Shown in pieces: positions 1 through 12,600 of a stretch of DNA of 64,000 bases. The stretch covers positions 2,232,001-2,296,000 of the forward strand of contig NC_086259.1 of assembly GCF_021018805.1 (NCBI RefSeq). The letters run 5' to 3'. Position 1 is the stretch's first letter, and each line of letters begins with the position of its first letter. The DNA comes from Prinia subflava. Lineage: Eukaryota > Chordata > Aves > Passeriformes > Cisticolidae. The translations under genes and the position numbers were made by a program. The notes beneath the pieces are model-generated. The model saw only the letters and a program-made list of their open reading frames with translations. It was not told the origin of the DNA and did no database searches.

Positions 1-6
1 GTGAGT
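1..6 (+). promoter_or_regulatory. WTIP: Probable 5' splice donor of the off-window first WTIP exon
   Basis: The first six bases are GTGAGT, a consensus vertebrate donor, and are followed by A-rich intron-like sequence. The next exon begins in phase 1 and needs a single G from the preceding exon to complete a glycine codon, so an upstream exon must end in phase 1. The exact boundary cannot be proved because the exon itself is not in the window. Confidence 0.6.
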
Positions 7-3000
7 AAAGGAGAAACGGCAAAAAATAAAGAAAAAAGTATTAGAGGCTTTTGTTTTCTTTTGGCACATCTTCAATTCCTAGGCAGGCAAACCTCCTCTA
101 CTGCTTAAAAGGAAACAACTCTCCTGGGTGAAATTGTGCTCCCATTTTAGCCAGAGATGTCTGGGCAGAGGAGGTAGCAGGGGTGGCTTGTTACTACTTA
201 ATTATTTTTCAATTATTTATTGTGTTTGTAAAACGTGGTATTTCTCTTGAAATTTTACCTCTTGGACCCATCTGGTGACTTAAAATTTAGCTTCCACCGT
301 TCAGAAATAGTGGCTGCCCAACCTGGGGGTTTGTGGAGAACTGGTTTGGGTTCTGGAGGTTTCACTTGCCCTTTTGAGTTGTGTGTGTCCCAGTTCCTGA
401 GTCATCAGGTGGTGTCACACAGGTGAGAGGGACAGCCAGGGCTTGCGTGCCAGGAGAAGCTGCAGTGCCAGAGCTTGGTGGGCAGTGGTGCCCCTTGTGG
501 TGCTGCTGTGGGCAGGACCTTCGGGAGGGCCCTGGGCTGGAGAAGGGCCTTTGGGAATGGGGCAGCCCTGGGTGCACCACGGACCAGCTCAGAATCCAGG
601 CAGCCCAGACCCAGAGCCAGGGCGTTTTGCAAAACAAAAACTAGGTTTGGCCTGGTAAAAGTTCTCATTTCACTGAGCAGTGATGGAGAGCGTGGCAAGA
701 TGGGCAGCAGAACATTTGCTCAGCTCAAGCCACTTTGTGTCTCACTCCACTTGCACAGGGCTTTGGAGCAATACATGGGAATTTTCCTTCACTGTTAAGG
801 TAGCTGGGAAATATTTGAGCAAGTTGTTGTGTAGTAATCCTTTATGTGTGTGTTTACACATCACTGTAGTCTGAAGGCTTTGGGAGGCTGTCACTTAAGG
901 TGCTGGGGTGCTGCGAGTCCTGGTGCTGGTGTCACATCAGTCACTGCAGAGATGGCATCTGAAGCAGTTAACAAGCAATTAGGTCCATGTTTAATATTGC
1001 TAACTAAAACAGGCACAGTTCTCTGGTCAGCCAGGCATGAAGAGCTCGGGCTGCCACTCTCAGGAAGCTGGGCAAGGCATGGAGCAGAGCTTCCAGAGCA
1101 CAGAGATCCTCCCTGCATGTCCTGATCAGCCTCAGCACTGACACTTCATTAGAGAGGAAGGGGGAGGAATCTCTAGGAGACAAGCAATGTGAGATTTTTT
1201 TTTCCCCTCCAGAAAGAGCTGTTAAAGAAGAATGCTGTGGCTCTGCTGCAGTGAGACAAGTCAGGAGCTTCTGGTGCCCCTTTGCCAGCAGGAGCAGGGC
1301 ATGGCCGTGCTGGGGGCTCTGGCAGGGCCCTGGGGCTGTGCGGGGCAGGGACAGCCACCCTGCCTGGGGCTTGGCCCCTGCCTGCACCCCTCACTGCCTG
1401 CACCTTCCCTGTGCTGCACAGCCTGTCCCCAGCCAACAGGAGTGGCAGTCACTGAAGTGATATTCAGAGTTAACTTGGGCTGTTGAGGCTGTAATTAGCT
1501 CTGCTTTAATGAATTTCCTGTCTTTAGCAGTGATACCTACAACTGAACTCTTGGGTTGCACTCCACACGGGAAGGTTTAATGACGTTTTGTGGCTAAAAC
1601 AGTAACCTTGTTCCACACAGCTGTGACACTAGAAATAACAAGACATTATTAGTCACTTCACTCTTTGTCGCCTCTAACATTGAAACTTTGCCACATGAGG
1701 TTAAAAGAGGCACATCTCTGTTGAGAATGCCACGAGGGGGATCCTGCTGGTGAGGGGGTGCTGTGCTGTGGGGTTTCCAGCCTGCTGGTAATCTCTGGGA
1801 TGCAGCAGGCATTATCTGGGAGGCAGGGCTGGGGCTGCAGCATTCCCATGATGTCAGAGGGGAGCTGTTTGTGTTAGAGTAGCGTCAGGCTCGGAGACAA
1901 TGCAGGCTTCTCACATGAACTTGCTTACTTTACAGTACTACTAAATCATGATTACCAAAGGGTTGTGTGCTTTCAATCATCAAAGTACTTAAAATATTAT
2001 AATAATGCTTGGCACTTCTCAACTTCAAAGCACGCTGCAAACAGTAATTAGGTCTAATAACCCTGCTGTGACACTGAGACATTCCTATCTCCTGTTCTAC
2101 AGCGGCGAGGGGGTGTCAGCCCCTGATCCGGTTGCATCCATCCTGTGTGAGACAGGAGATCTTCCACTGAAGGCTGTGATTGATAAACTGACCTCCCCAC
2201 AGGCAAATACGGGCAGGGAGGGCTCAGAAGATGCTTTCCAGGCTAGAGGGGAGGGGGCAGGACACTTCCAGTGCTCTTCTGGGCCATGTCCCCAAGACTG
2301 TAAAACCTGGGCTCATTCACGTTTTGTTCCATGGGGGGCTGGAGCAGCATTCGAAATACATTGGAAAAAAGTTTTACTCCATCTTGGCTTCGTGGCTGGT
2401 GTGTTTTCAGCACCCGGCAAAGTGTTGTGGAGACTGGGGAGAATACCTGTGGACAGCCTGTGTCAGCTGGGGGTCATTTTCCTTTTGCAAGCTGCTTTTG
2501 AGCTGAATCCTTTGATAAAGGAACAGTTCTCCTATTCCTTCCTTCTATTTTGTGACATGTAGGAGATAAAAATTGCACAGGAAGTAATTGATAGACACAT
2601 TTAAATAACAGAGACTTGCAAAATGGTTAAATGTCCAAACCACTGTTAAAACTTTTTTGAAGAGTTCCACAGACCTGCATTCCTGTGGATGTTTGTCACG
2701 TTGGTTGCAATCACCAGTTGTGATCGGTCCTTGGGATAGAGTCATTTCTAGCTTTCGTTTTATTATCTGCTGGGTTATCTCGTGAGTGTTTGCTCTGTTG
2801 GCTGCAGTGTTGCTGAGCTCTCTGCCCCCCAGCCCAGGTGCTGGAATCCTGAGCCTGGTGCTCGCTGCCCCTCCCACGTGGGGCTGCCAGGGAATGGAAG
2901 TTGTTTGTCACTGGCGGTGCAGACGCTTTGTTTTCTCTGGGGAAACCAGGCTGAAGAGCACTCGGGGGAGAAGGAGCTTCCCCAAAAGCCGCTCTGGTGT

Positions 3001-3036
3001 CAGGAGCCTGCACACAGCTGGGCTGGGACCCCCTCT

Positions 3037-3222
3037 GCATTCCCTGTGCTTTCCCTGTGTTTTCCCTGTGTTTTCCCTGTGCTTTCCCTGTGCATTCCCT
3101 GATCATTCCCTGTGCTGTGCATCCCTGTGCATTCCCTGTGTATTCCCTGTGCTTTCCATGTGCATTTCCTGATCATTCCCTGTGCTGTGCATTCCCTGTG
3201 CATTCCCTGTGCATTCCCTGTT
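3037..3222. repeat. Minisatellite, about 11-bp unit (TTCCCTGTGCA type)
   Basis: About sixteen imperfect tandem copies of an 11-base unit built around TTCCCTGTG, with variant spacers (GCA, CTT, TTT, ATC). Two longer higher-order segments contain GATCATTCCCTGTGCTGTGC. Every strand and frame through it is largely stop-free, so the open frames here are repeat artefacts. Confidence 0.9.
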
Positions 3223-4333
3223 CCGCTGCTCTGCCGGGTGTGACACGGAGCCGCTTCCCTGCTGCTGCTGCAAACTGGTCTGACAGGGCAGGCGTGCCAA
3301 GGTGGGAATCCAGCAGGAGGAGGAACCAAGGGCAGTGTTTGTGAAACCCCACACTCTGAACTCTGCGCTGGGCTGCTCATTGTTATTGTAATGAGCCCTC
3401 GGCAAGTTGCATCAAGTTTTGTCAGAAGCTCTTGACTTTTTTTGTTTCAATGTTATGAAAGCAAATAGTATCCAGGCTTGGCTAGACGCAGTCATTCAAA
3501 GGAAAGCCAAGCAGCAGGGCCTGTGTGCCAGTGGGCAGGGTGATGTTACCTTCCCTGGCTGGCCAGGTGCCTTCCCTGGCTCAGCCGGCTGCAGGGACAT
3601 CCGCGGGTTTCAGTGGGAATTTCTGCCTCGCTGGCAGTAGCGGGTTACAGCTGCACAGGCTGGTGCTGTGCAGGTCCCCGAGTTGCTCCAGCACCCCAAG
3701 AGGTGAAGCCCCCTTGTCCAGCACCTGGAGCTCGGGGCAGGCACCCCAGCATCAAGGTGCTGCACCCACCTGCTGCCCTGGGGCTCTCCTCTGGATTCCT
3801 GTCTCCCTGGCTGCAATTGCCAGCACTTCCCTCTCGACTGCAGTTTGCACATGATGCCCCGGCACTCTGAGGAAGGTGATTGACCACGTTCAAGGCTGTC
3901 ATTCTGTCAACCCTTCCAGAGGGCACTGGAATGCACACTTTTGCCTTTGTTTCTAAAATGCAGGATGTAAAGCCAATATAGGCATCCATGGCTGTTTGAG
4001 GGATAACTTCCCGTTTCTTGTTTCTGAGATAATTATTGTACAGTCCCTGAATGAAATTCTTCTAAGGTAAAAGGCCTGTCAATCTTATTAATCATTGCTA
4101 GCAATACTCATTATCATGTGAGCAAACTGCTTGCCTGCTTTATGAGTTTAGTCAAGTCAGTTCCCTAATAGTGTCCTGGGTTTTTTTCAGCTGAAAAATT
4201 GGGGAAATGGTATTTTCCCTCGGTTTTGAAAGGTGCTGTGCTGGCAGTGCAGTGTGGTGGAGAGGTGGCAGGTGTAGGGCAGGGAGAGCAGCTCTCTGTG
4301 CTGGGCAGGTGGGGCTCATGGGGTGGGCTGGCA

Positions 4334-4390
4334 GCAGGGATCCCAGCAGTGCAGGGATCCCAGCAGTGCAGGGATCCCAGCAGTGCAGGG
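4334..4390. repeat. 17-bp tandem repeat, about 3.3 copies
   Basis: Three essentially perfect copies of GCAGGGATCCCAGCAGT in a row inside intron 1. The copies are too alike to be old, so the array is probably polymorphic in length. Confidence 0.92.
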
Positions 4391-6629
4391 CTGATGGGGA
4401 CACTCCCAGTGGGGCTGGGCACAGGGCAGTCAGCTGCCAAAGGCTGCCAAAGGCAGCTGAGACTTGATGTGTCTGAGAGGCTCTCCAGAACATTGGCTTT
4501 GCCTTGTTGGTTTGGATCAGAGACTTCCTGCTCCTTTCCAGTGCAGAAAGCGCTGACCCCACTGGCTCCTGCCGGTGATGCTGAGCTAAGGAAATAACCA
4601 GAGCAGAATTTGTGCCATTCCTATCAACCTCAGCCCTGGCAGGCTGGGGTACAGCGTGGGATGCCGGGGTCCTCCTGCCCCTTCTGCAGTGCTCTGGAGG
4701 TGCTGGTGCCTCGCTGCACTGGCACATTACTCCTGCAGAGATCCTTCCAGCAGCCAGCGCTGGGATTTGTCCCTGATCACCTCTGCTGCTTTCTCCCCAC
4801 CGTGGGTGTGTGCTGAGGTGACAGCCAGTGAAGCCAGATCCTTCCCCTGCAGCAAACCCCCAGCTCTGGAAGTGCTGCATCAGCACACCCAAGGCAGGAC
4901 CCTTCGTGTCCACCAGTCAAAGATAAGTTGTGTGCCAAGGCTGGATCTGACAGAGACAACACGTCCTTTACAAAGCTGTTCTGGCCTCTTTCCCTTTTTC
5001 CTTTCGTTCCATGTACTTTACCTTTCCCCAGAGAGGTTTAAAAACAGCTTTGGCAAGCAGGAGGGAAGATCTAGATGTGGTTGCTCCTGCATCAGTTGAG
5101 AGAGGCCCCAAGGCCCCTGACTGCTGTCCCAGCCCTGTGCCTCGTTCAGGGGATGGCCCAGATTTACTCAGACTCTCAGAGGGATGAGCACGTGTCCCAC
5201 GTCACCAGGGTCCTGGTCCCCACCAGAGCCACCAGGCAGCTGGAAAGACAAACAAGAGCTGGCTCCACCTACCAGCAGTATGGAGACAGCAGCCCGTGAG
5301 ATCGACAGCCCAAGAATGTGCACACAAAAGAAGCATTTCCCTCAGCCACGACAGTAAAACCACCAGACAACCCATGCAGCATGTGATTTCCCAGAAGCAC
5401 CAGCCCAGATCCCAACTCCTTTGTGCCACACACTGTTTCCCAGGATCAGATCACAGTGGCAATGTGTAAAAGGAGCTTTCGAACACTGAAAATTAATCAT
5501 ATTTCCCTCAGCCTTGTTTATGGAAGCCATGGAGAGCACTCCTGCCCTCGGTGCTGGCCCGCTGGCTCAGCTCGCTGGCCTCAGCGTCAAACCCTCCCCA
5601 GAGATGGGTGCTGTCCCTGGTGGGGCTGGAGGAGACATCCAGCCCGACTCCAGGGAGCAAAGCTCCAGCAGTGACCTGTGAATTCTCTTGCCCTCTCCCT
5701 TGCCCTGTGTCACTGCTGGCACAGCCCCAGTCCCTGTCCCTCTGGGGCTGCCCAGGGCTGCCGGGAGCTTTGGCCAGTGGCACCCTGGCAGAGTGGGGTG
5801 GGGTGGGGTGAGTTGACATGAGCGTGGTGTCGCTTCTCCCCTCTGTGTTACACTGCTGGAGCAGCTCTGCTGTAAGCCAGCTCTGACCTGCCGTATCTAC
5901 AAACTGATGTTGCTTGGTGGTTCTTGAACTCCTGGTTTGAATCCTTTCTGTTGGTACTCTCTGGAGTGTGCTGTGCATTTCTGCACTGTAAAAGGAGCCA
6001 TCAGTTAATGACTGTCACAGCTTTGTCAGTCGAGTTCCACATGGGCTAAGGAAATGGCGAATGTCAAAACTTGAATACAAAATCTCTTGTTTCTGTATGA
6101 TTTTACTGCCCTTCCCTCCATCATGTGTGCCTTGCACTGTTTTAGTGTCTGAGGGAACTGCTGTGGCATTGATTATTAATATTTTTGAGGGTGGCAGGAA
6201 CATCCGTGTGCAGTATCCTTTGTGTAGTCCTTTGGAGACAAGCACTGCTGCTGTTGATTGCAGTGAGCCTGCTGGGATTTTACCTGCCAAGAACAATGGC
6301 TCAATTTGCAAAGGAGCCTTTTCCCCCCAGATCAATTCTGAGCTTAGATTGCAAGTTTTTTAGGAACTGTTATAAGCTGGGTTCCATAACCTGCACTTAA
6401 AGGTAACATTCAGTTGGTACCTAAGGCAAGGTTTGGTACCTGATTTGGTAAAGCCAGATAGAGCCAAGAGCCTCACCCTGAGCCCTGGCTCTGGGTGGGA
6501 CCTCCAGGGAAGAGAGGGGCCAGGAACAGAGCCCACAGACAGGTACAGGGCAGTGCTTTTCACTTTGCATCCTGAACAACTGGGTTTGGGGATGAAGAAC
6601 AAAATTCTGATGGTCCTGTGTTTTAACAG

Positions 6630-6697
6630 GGAGAAGACTACGAGGAAAAGCATTCTACAATGTCAATGGCAAGGTGTACTGTGAAGAAGACTTCCTA
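6630..6697 (+). CDS. WTIP: WTIP coding exon 2 (second half of LIM1)
   Basis: The exon is 68 nt, between acceptor TTTTAACAG and donor GTAAGT at 6698. It starts with two bases that finish a glycine codon, then encodes 22 residues reading [11 protein letters not shown] then [11 protein letters not shown]. The Cys and Asp of Y-C-E-E-D are the last two zinc ligands of LIM1. The first ligands of LIM1 must be in the preceding exon, outside the window. The exon ends in phase 0, and the next exon continues the family sequence with Y-S-G-F-Q-Q. Confidence 0.93.
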
Positions 6698-9600
6698 GTA
6701 AGTAAGATTTCAGGCATTTTTGAAGTTATTTCTAATGCAAATTGTTCTTTTATGTTGTCTTGTTTGCTTTGAGAGACGGTTTGATGATGCGGGGCCTCCT
6801 GCCCGTGGTGGCATTGGGAAGCATGTGCCACTGTCTCCCTGGTTTGAAGTGGTGGCTGTAAAACCAGGGACATAATGTCCATAAGCCATCACAAAGTGCA
6901 AATTACAAGGATAAACACTGGAGCTGCTCAAGCTTGGGACTTGAATTGCAGCCACAGAGACTCTCCTGCCAAGCCCGAGCTCGAACTCAAACATCTGGGG
7001 AATCCCAATCATAACAGGAGGGAGAGGTTTGTGCTGGAGCACGTCAGGGCTCTGCACAAAGTTGCTTTGTTGAGGCACAGTTTAATCACTGCTCTGCTCA
7101 CGGGCTGCGGGGCTCACTTGTGATTAGCTGGGAACTGTTGGCCATGGAGGGGCAACTCAGGTTCTCTCCCTGCTCACAGAGCTTTTATAAATGCTTTAGT
7201 AGAGACTGAGTTGGGAAAAGAAAAATGAAGCCTGTTGCTGAGCTGTGTTGTTCCAAAAATAAAATATTCGTGCAATTAAGGGTGAGGGTTGTGCAGTGCA
7301 CCACAAATGATTCAATAAGTGCAGACCATTTAGAATTAAGATGAAGAGGATGGCATGGCTGGGAACTGCAATTAGAGAGCAATGATATATTTTAGCCTAG
7401 AGGATGATGAATTGGACAATCAATATGTTGAATTTATGCCACCTTATTTATTGAAATACCATTAATTTAGAAGCTTGGGTCTTCCAGAACGACTTTCCAT
7501 TTCTAATGAATACATAATCATGCTTTTTGCAAAGGAATTGTTCAAAGTATATCTCACAACAAAATTGTTACTGGCAGTTCAAAGTGCACAAATGCATTTT
7601 TCATCAATGCAATCTATAAAAATCATGGAAATTCCTAAAATGCAAGCTGTATTTGCCTTTGTGTTACACCTTTACTGTGAGCTGGAGCCTGTTGGAAAAG
7701 AAACCAAAATGTGTTTTCTGCAGAAAATAAGTGTCTTGTTATAATTGAAACTTGTTACTGTTTTGCTTGCATTCTGGAGAGAAAATTCTTTTTTCTTCCT
7801 TGCTTTTTTTCAGCTCTTTCTTTACTGTGTTTCTGCAGAAGCACAGGGAGGGAGAGAGGAGGTGGAGTGTGAGAGGGAGGGGCTCAAACCTTTGAGATTT
7901 TTCATTTGAACTGTGTTGGAATGTACTTTCCCCATGATCAAAACCTTTCATCCAGACTTAATGACATGATTGTTGTTATTAGCTTGTAATTTCAGCCTAA
8001 ACACAAGAATTTTAAATCTAAAAATCTTAGTCTTTTGGAGAACATTCAGTTTTCATGGCATGGGGGGAAACTCTTTAGATCAGGCATGTTTTGTGATGGG
8101 TTTCTGAAGGAAGGTACTTGCAGAGATTTTCCCAGGAAAACCGAGATTAAGGACCTGATAGGAATAAACTTTCTGCGGTCTAGGGAACTGTTGGGACACG
8201 GGTTTAAGGCACAGATTTAAAAGCCCAAACTTCCCACAGGTGTGATTTAGCAGATTCCCAGTAGCAGAGGGATGGGGAAGAAGGACAAAGACGAAAGGAC
8301 AATCAGCAAAGAAACCAAATTCTGACATTGTCCCTGCTTGTGGTAATCTTGCTGCTTCCCATGAAGTAATTGCATCTTCTCTCAGCTCCCCTGAGCAAAT
8401 GTCATAGCAAGAATCCCAGGAATTGTATGGTGTCACTAATGAGATCAAACAACCTTGCCTATTTTAGAGTTCTGTGAACAGGGGAAGCACAAAGCTTTTC
8501 TCAAAGTTGAAAGGAAAAAGGCTGCAAAATAGTCATTAAAAAAGAAATTATTTTAACTAGTTCATCTTCCCAGATCTTTCTCTTGAACACTGGGAAACCC
8601 CAATCATTTCTAAGAAGAGGCATTTTCAGTCCAAAGCAGAAAATGAAATGCTTTTTCTGTATAACTGAGAATTTCAGTCTCTGCCATGACACCAACTCTT
8701 TAGTGCAGCTCCATCACAGAGCAGCAGGATTCCCTGCTGACACCGTGGTAGTGGAATGTTAGGGTAGTTAAGGCAGGGGGATAAGAAAAAGATTATTTCG
8801 GTTTGGGAATGTAAACAGATACAGTCTAACTGCATTATAATTGTATTTCTGCTGAGCAAATGCTGCCTGCCGTGGGTGTCCTTCCTCTTTCTTGGCTTTT
8901 CTTTGTCTGGGAATTCATCAGGAGCGTTAGGTGCTCCTGTTGGCTTGGGTGGGGTCACAGCTCTGTGGATTGGCAGCCCCACAACCCGTGACCAGGTTGT
9001 TTCAAACAGAGCAAGGATCAGGAAGCAGAGCAGCTTCACAAGATGTGGGCAGGAGGTGCAGGTGTCCCACTGGGGGCACCGGTGACACCCGGGTGAGAAA
9101 GGGCTGTGTGTACCTGCCTGATTCCCAGCGTCACTCGGAGAGGTCCACGTTTCCTTGCCCACAGGGCCACCGAGGCAGCAGGGGCCTGAATGAGCCCCTC
9201 ACGTGCCTCCAGCAAGAGGCATCCCGAGGGGAAGCTGCTGTCCTGTCACTGGGGACAGTGGTGGTGGCACCTGGAGGAGAGCCTGTCCCCTTCACAGGGA
9301 GGGCTGTCACCCCTGCAAAGCTCCGTCCACCTCCACTGCTGCCTCTGTTTATCCCTCTCAGTTACTGCAGGAGTTTCTTCCCCATCATCCCTGGGGTCAC
9401 ACTGCTGTGTCCTGCAGGCCAGTCCAGGCAGGACACAGCATTGATTTTGAGGCTGCAGTGAGTAGCACCTGAACCATGATGGGCAGAAAAGCTGAAATGG
9501 CTCTTGATGTAAACAAACGCAGAAAATTTTAGTGAAGAATAGATATTATTTATGGGTTTCCTCTTATTGTAGCTGCTAGAAATATTGAACATCCTATAGA

Positions 9601-12600
9601 TGTCAGTATTTTATTTCTCCAGCAATACTGCATTTTGCTGTACCAGACCAGCTCCTGTGGAGCAGTGTCCAGAGCTGCAGGCAGTGGCTCAGATGGGATA
9701 CCTGGCTCTTTAACTACCACTCACTCATGACAGATCAGCTCTTCCACTCAATCACAGCTGGTATGTGGAACTCCCTGCAGTGTCACGTGTGGTCCCTGGA
9801 GCCAAGACCTTGAGAAAACCTGTTTTGTGATCCTTTCAGATGTTTGGCTCTGGAAAGAGCCCTCCTTGGCTAAGGTGTCCCCTCGAGGTCCAGTCAGTGC
9901 CGGCTGCAGCTGCTCCGGGGTCTCTTCCCTTGGCCCCGTGGCTGGGAGCTCCTGTGCAGGTCACCTTTGAACAGAGCACCAGTGAGACCTGAGAGCTTTG
10001 GCTCCTGAGTGCTTCCAAACAATCAGTCAGTAACAGTGTGGTGTGAGGAGCTGCTGGCATCAAGCTTTCCAGACCTGCCCCTTTCTTGGAAAAGTGCATT
10101 TGATCTGTGGACACAGGTGATGAGTGAGCTGCTGCTGGTGCTCTGCTCCTGGTGGGGCTCTGAGGCTGCCCAGGACACCCCGCACTGCCCCTGCCAGAGC
10201 CACGAGGTACCTCCTTCTACAGCCGCCTGGCAAACAGTTTTCCCACATATTTGCTCTGACTGAGGGCACAGTCTCCACTCCAGGTGCTTTATTTGGCTTT
10301 TTCTTTGCAGGGAAGAGGTGTCAGAAGTTTTCTGCCCCACTTGTGCAGTTATAGATGGGCAGGGGATGCCACGGTGCCGCCTTCCATGGGGCTGGCAATG
10401 GCTGGGAATCCCCTGCACCTGGAGGACATGGAATCCTTCTGCCTCCCAGGGTTATTTTGGTCAGCCTGCTGCTTCCAGCCCTGATTAGCTGCACATTCTC
10501 TCAGTGCTTAAACCCTTATTGGCCAATTGAATGAAGTGAATGAAGCAGATTAAAAAAATAAATCCACGGGTAATTCTACTTCTGCCTGATCTGTGCCATT
10601 TCCAGTGGGATACTGCATGTGTGAGGAGCAAAAAGAACAAAAACAACCCCCCAAACTTTACATTGCTTTGCTTTAGCTCTGGGGAAGGTCCAGTTACTCC
10701 TTTAAATGCCACCTAAAAGTAACAAGTCCAGCAATACCCAAGTCTTGGCCAAGCCCTGTTAGGAGAGTTATTTCGTGAAAGGAAATAAAACAAATGACAG
10801 TTTAATCCTTTCCTGAAAGCTCTTTGGATACAGATGGCTAACTAGCCATAACAGAGACACTGTTCCTGGTGAAGTGAACAAAAAAATAAATGCCTTACTG
10901 TATAATAAATAATCCCAGTCAGATGTTCGTGTTTCATTTTGTTGATAAATTGCTGCATAATCATGGGTGAAGGAAAAAATGATTTTGTCTTTCCTTTTCT
11001 ATGCTTAAATATCATGTAAAGAATTTTTTTAAAAAAATACTGTTTTGCTTGGCAAAAAACACTTATAAAATGTCACCAAAGCAACCTGAATCTTAGATCT
11101 ATTATCTATCTCTTTTCTTTTTTTCCTCTTTTTGATAGGCTTTTCCTTTTTCTCTAGAGGTAATGAACATTATTGAGTGGGGGTCCAGCAGAGGTTAAGA
11201 AATGAGAGAATTTCCCTCGAGGGAGGAGATGAGAGGGAAAATGAATCTCGTGACAGATGTTAGTTACATTTCTTAATGCACTACTGGAAGACGCTCAGAT
11301 GCTCTGGAAATAGCCTATTACAGACACCACAGGCTGCAGTGCATTGCATTAAGGTCATCTGAAACTTCCCCTTTTAAGATTTTCTCTTTCACTGTCTTAA
11401 AACTTTGCCAAATTTAATCATTTAGGCTGAACTTCTTCATGCTAGGTTTTTGCCTCTGGCTAACTTTTCTGTCATTAGTTGTTGAAAGTTTCATCTAGAG
11501 CTGTTCATCCATTTCAGTGAGTAAGACTGGAGGAACTCTGCCCATAAATCCTCAAAGAGAAAGGCTCTAAAAACTTCATTTTGCACATGGCAACCACAAA
11601 GAAACTCTGTGCATTGCAAACCTGCAGGAGCCTGTGGGTGTCCCCTCCCTGCCCTCCCCAGGAAGGTGCCCAGCCCAAGAGGGCTGTGGCAGGAGGAGGG
11701 GAGCAGCCCACAGCCCCAGCAGAGCCCCTTGCAGCCCTGCAGGCTCTCTCCAGCCTTCCTTCTCCTCTCCATCCAGTCTGGTGGGGTTCTGGCTCCCTCT
11801 CTCCTCCCCTACACCAGCCACTGGTCCCCTCCCAGGACACTTCTCTTTGCTGGTCACTGCAATGCAGAAGTTGGCCACAGAGGACATAGAGGGCCTTGTC
11901 TTATATCCACAGCCATAAAAGTCACGGTGATTTCAGCAATGCAGAAGTGTCAGGGTGTGCCAGACCAGGAGGCAGGTGGGAAATGGAAATGCTCAGCCTG
12001 TCATGGGGGAAGGGACAGGATGGCACCTCAGGAGCAGCTGAGTGATGGGCGGCTGCTCAGAGCAGGGCTTGCACCTTCACCTCCTGTAGCACCAAACACA
12101 GCAAGACCCTTACCCCAGCCAGGGCCCCCGGGCATGGCTGCAATGTAAATATTAATACTAATGAGCCTTTTCTTCTCACTTTGTGCACATGCTGTTTTCC
12201 AAGGCTGGCAGTGTGGGAAATGGCCTGTCCCACTTGCTGGGCCCTCAGAAGATGGTTTTTATTTAGTGTAATGGAAGCTGGTGTCAGCTGGAGTCAGAGG
12301 TTTGATTTTCCATCTCAGTGGCTATAAATGTTTGGAAGGCCCCCTTGGGAGGGAGCCCTGGGACTGGTGCATTAGTCAGAGAGCCCATTTCTGCTAAATG
12401 AGGTTTAGAAAAAAAGAGGCTCCGTTGAAAAGGTGAATGATTGAAGTTGCAGCTTGTGTCCATTTCCTATCTAATGGGAATCCCAGAGCACATGGAGTTC
12501 TAGATAACTGGGAGGATGTCGTGTTAGGAGAGTTGCTATTAGAAGCCATACTGCAGTCAGAGAACAGACAGACATGGGAGTTTATTGGTATGTTAAAAGA

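Larger units (their letters stand above)
1..6629 (+). other. WTIP: WTIP intron 1 (3' part or all)
   Basis: Noncoding sequence up to the acceptor TTTTAACAG ending at 6629. The GC content is moderate, and open frames on both strands are short and unrecognised. It contains an 11-bp-unit minisatellite at 3037-3222 and a three-copy 17-bp repeat at 4334-4390. I see no other gene or RNA in it. Confidence 0.75.

Noticed and set aside
2711..3405. Open frames on both strands repeating H-R-E-C-T-G or C-F-P-V
   Set aside because: Artefacts of the TTCCCTGTG minisatellite.
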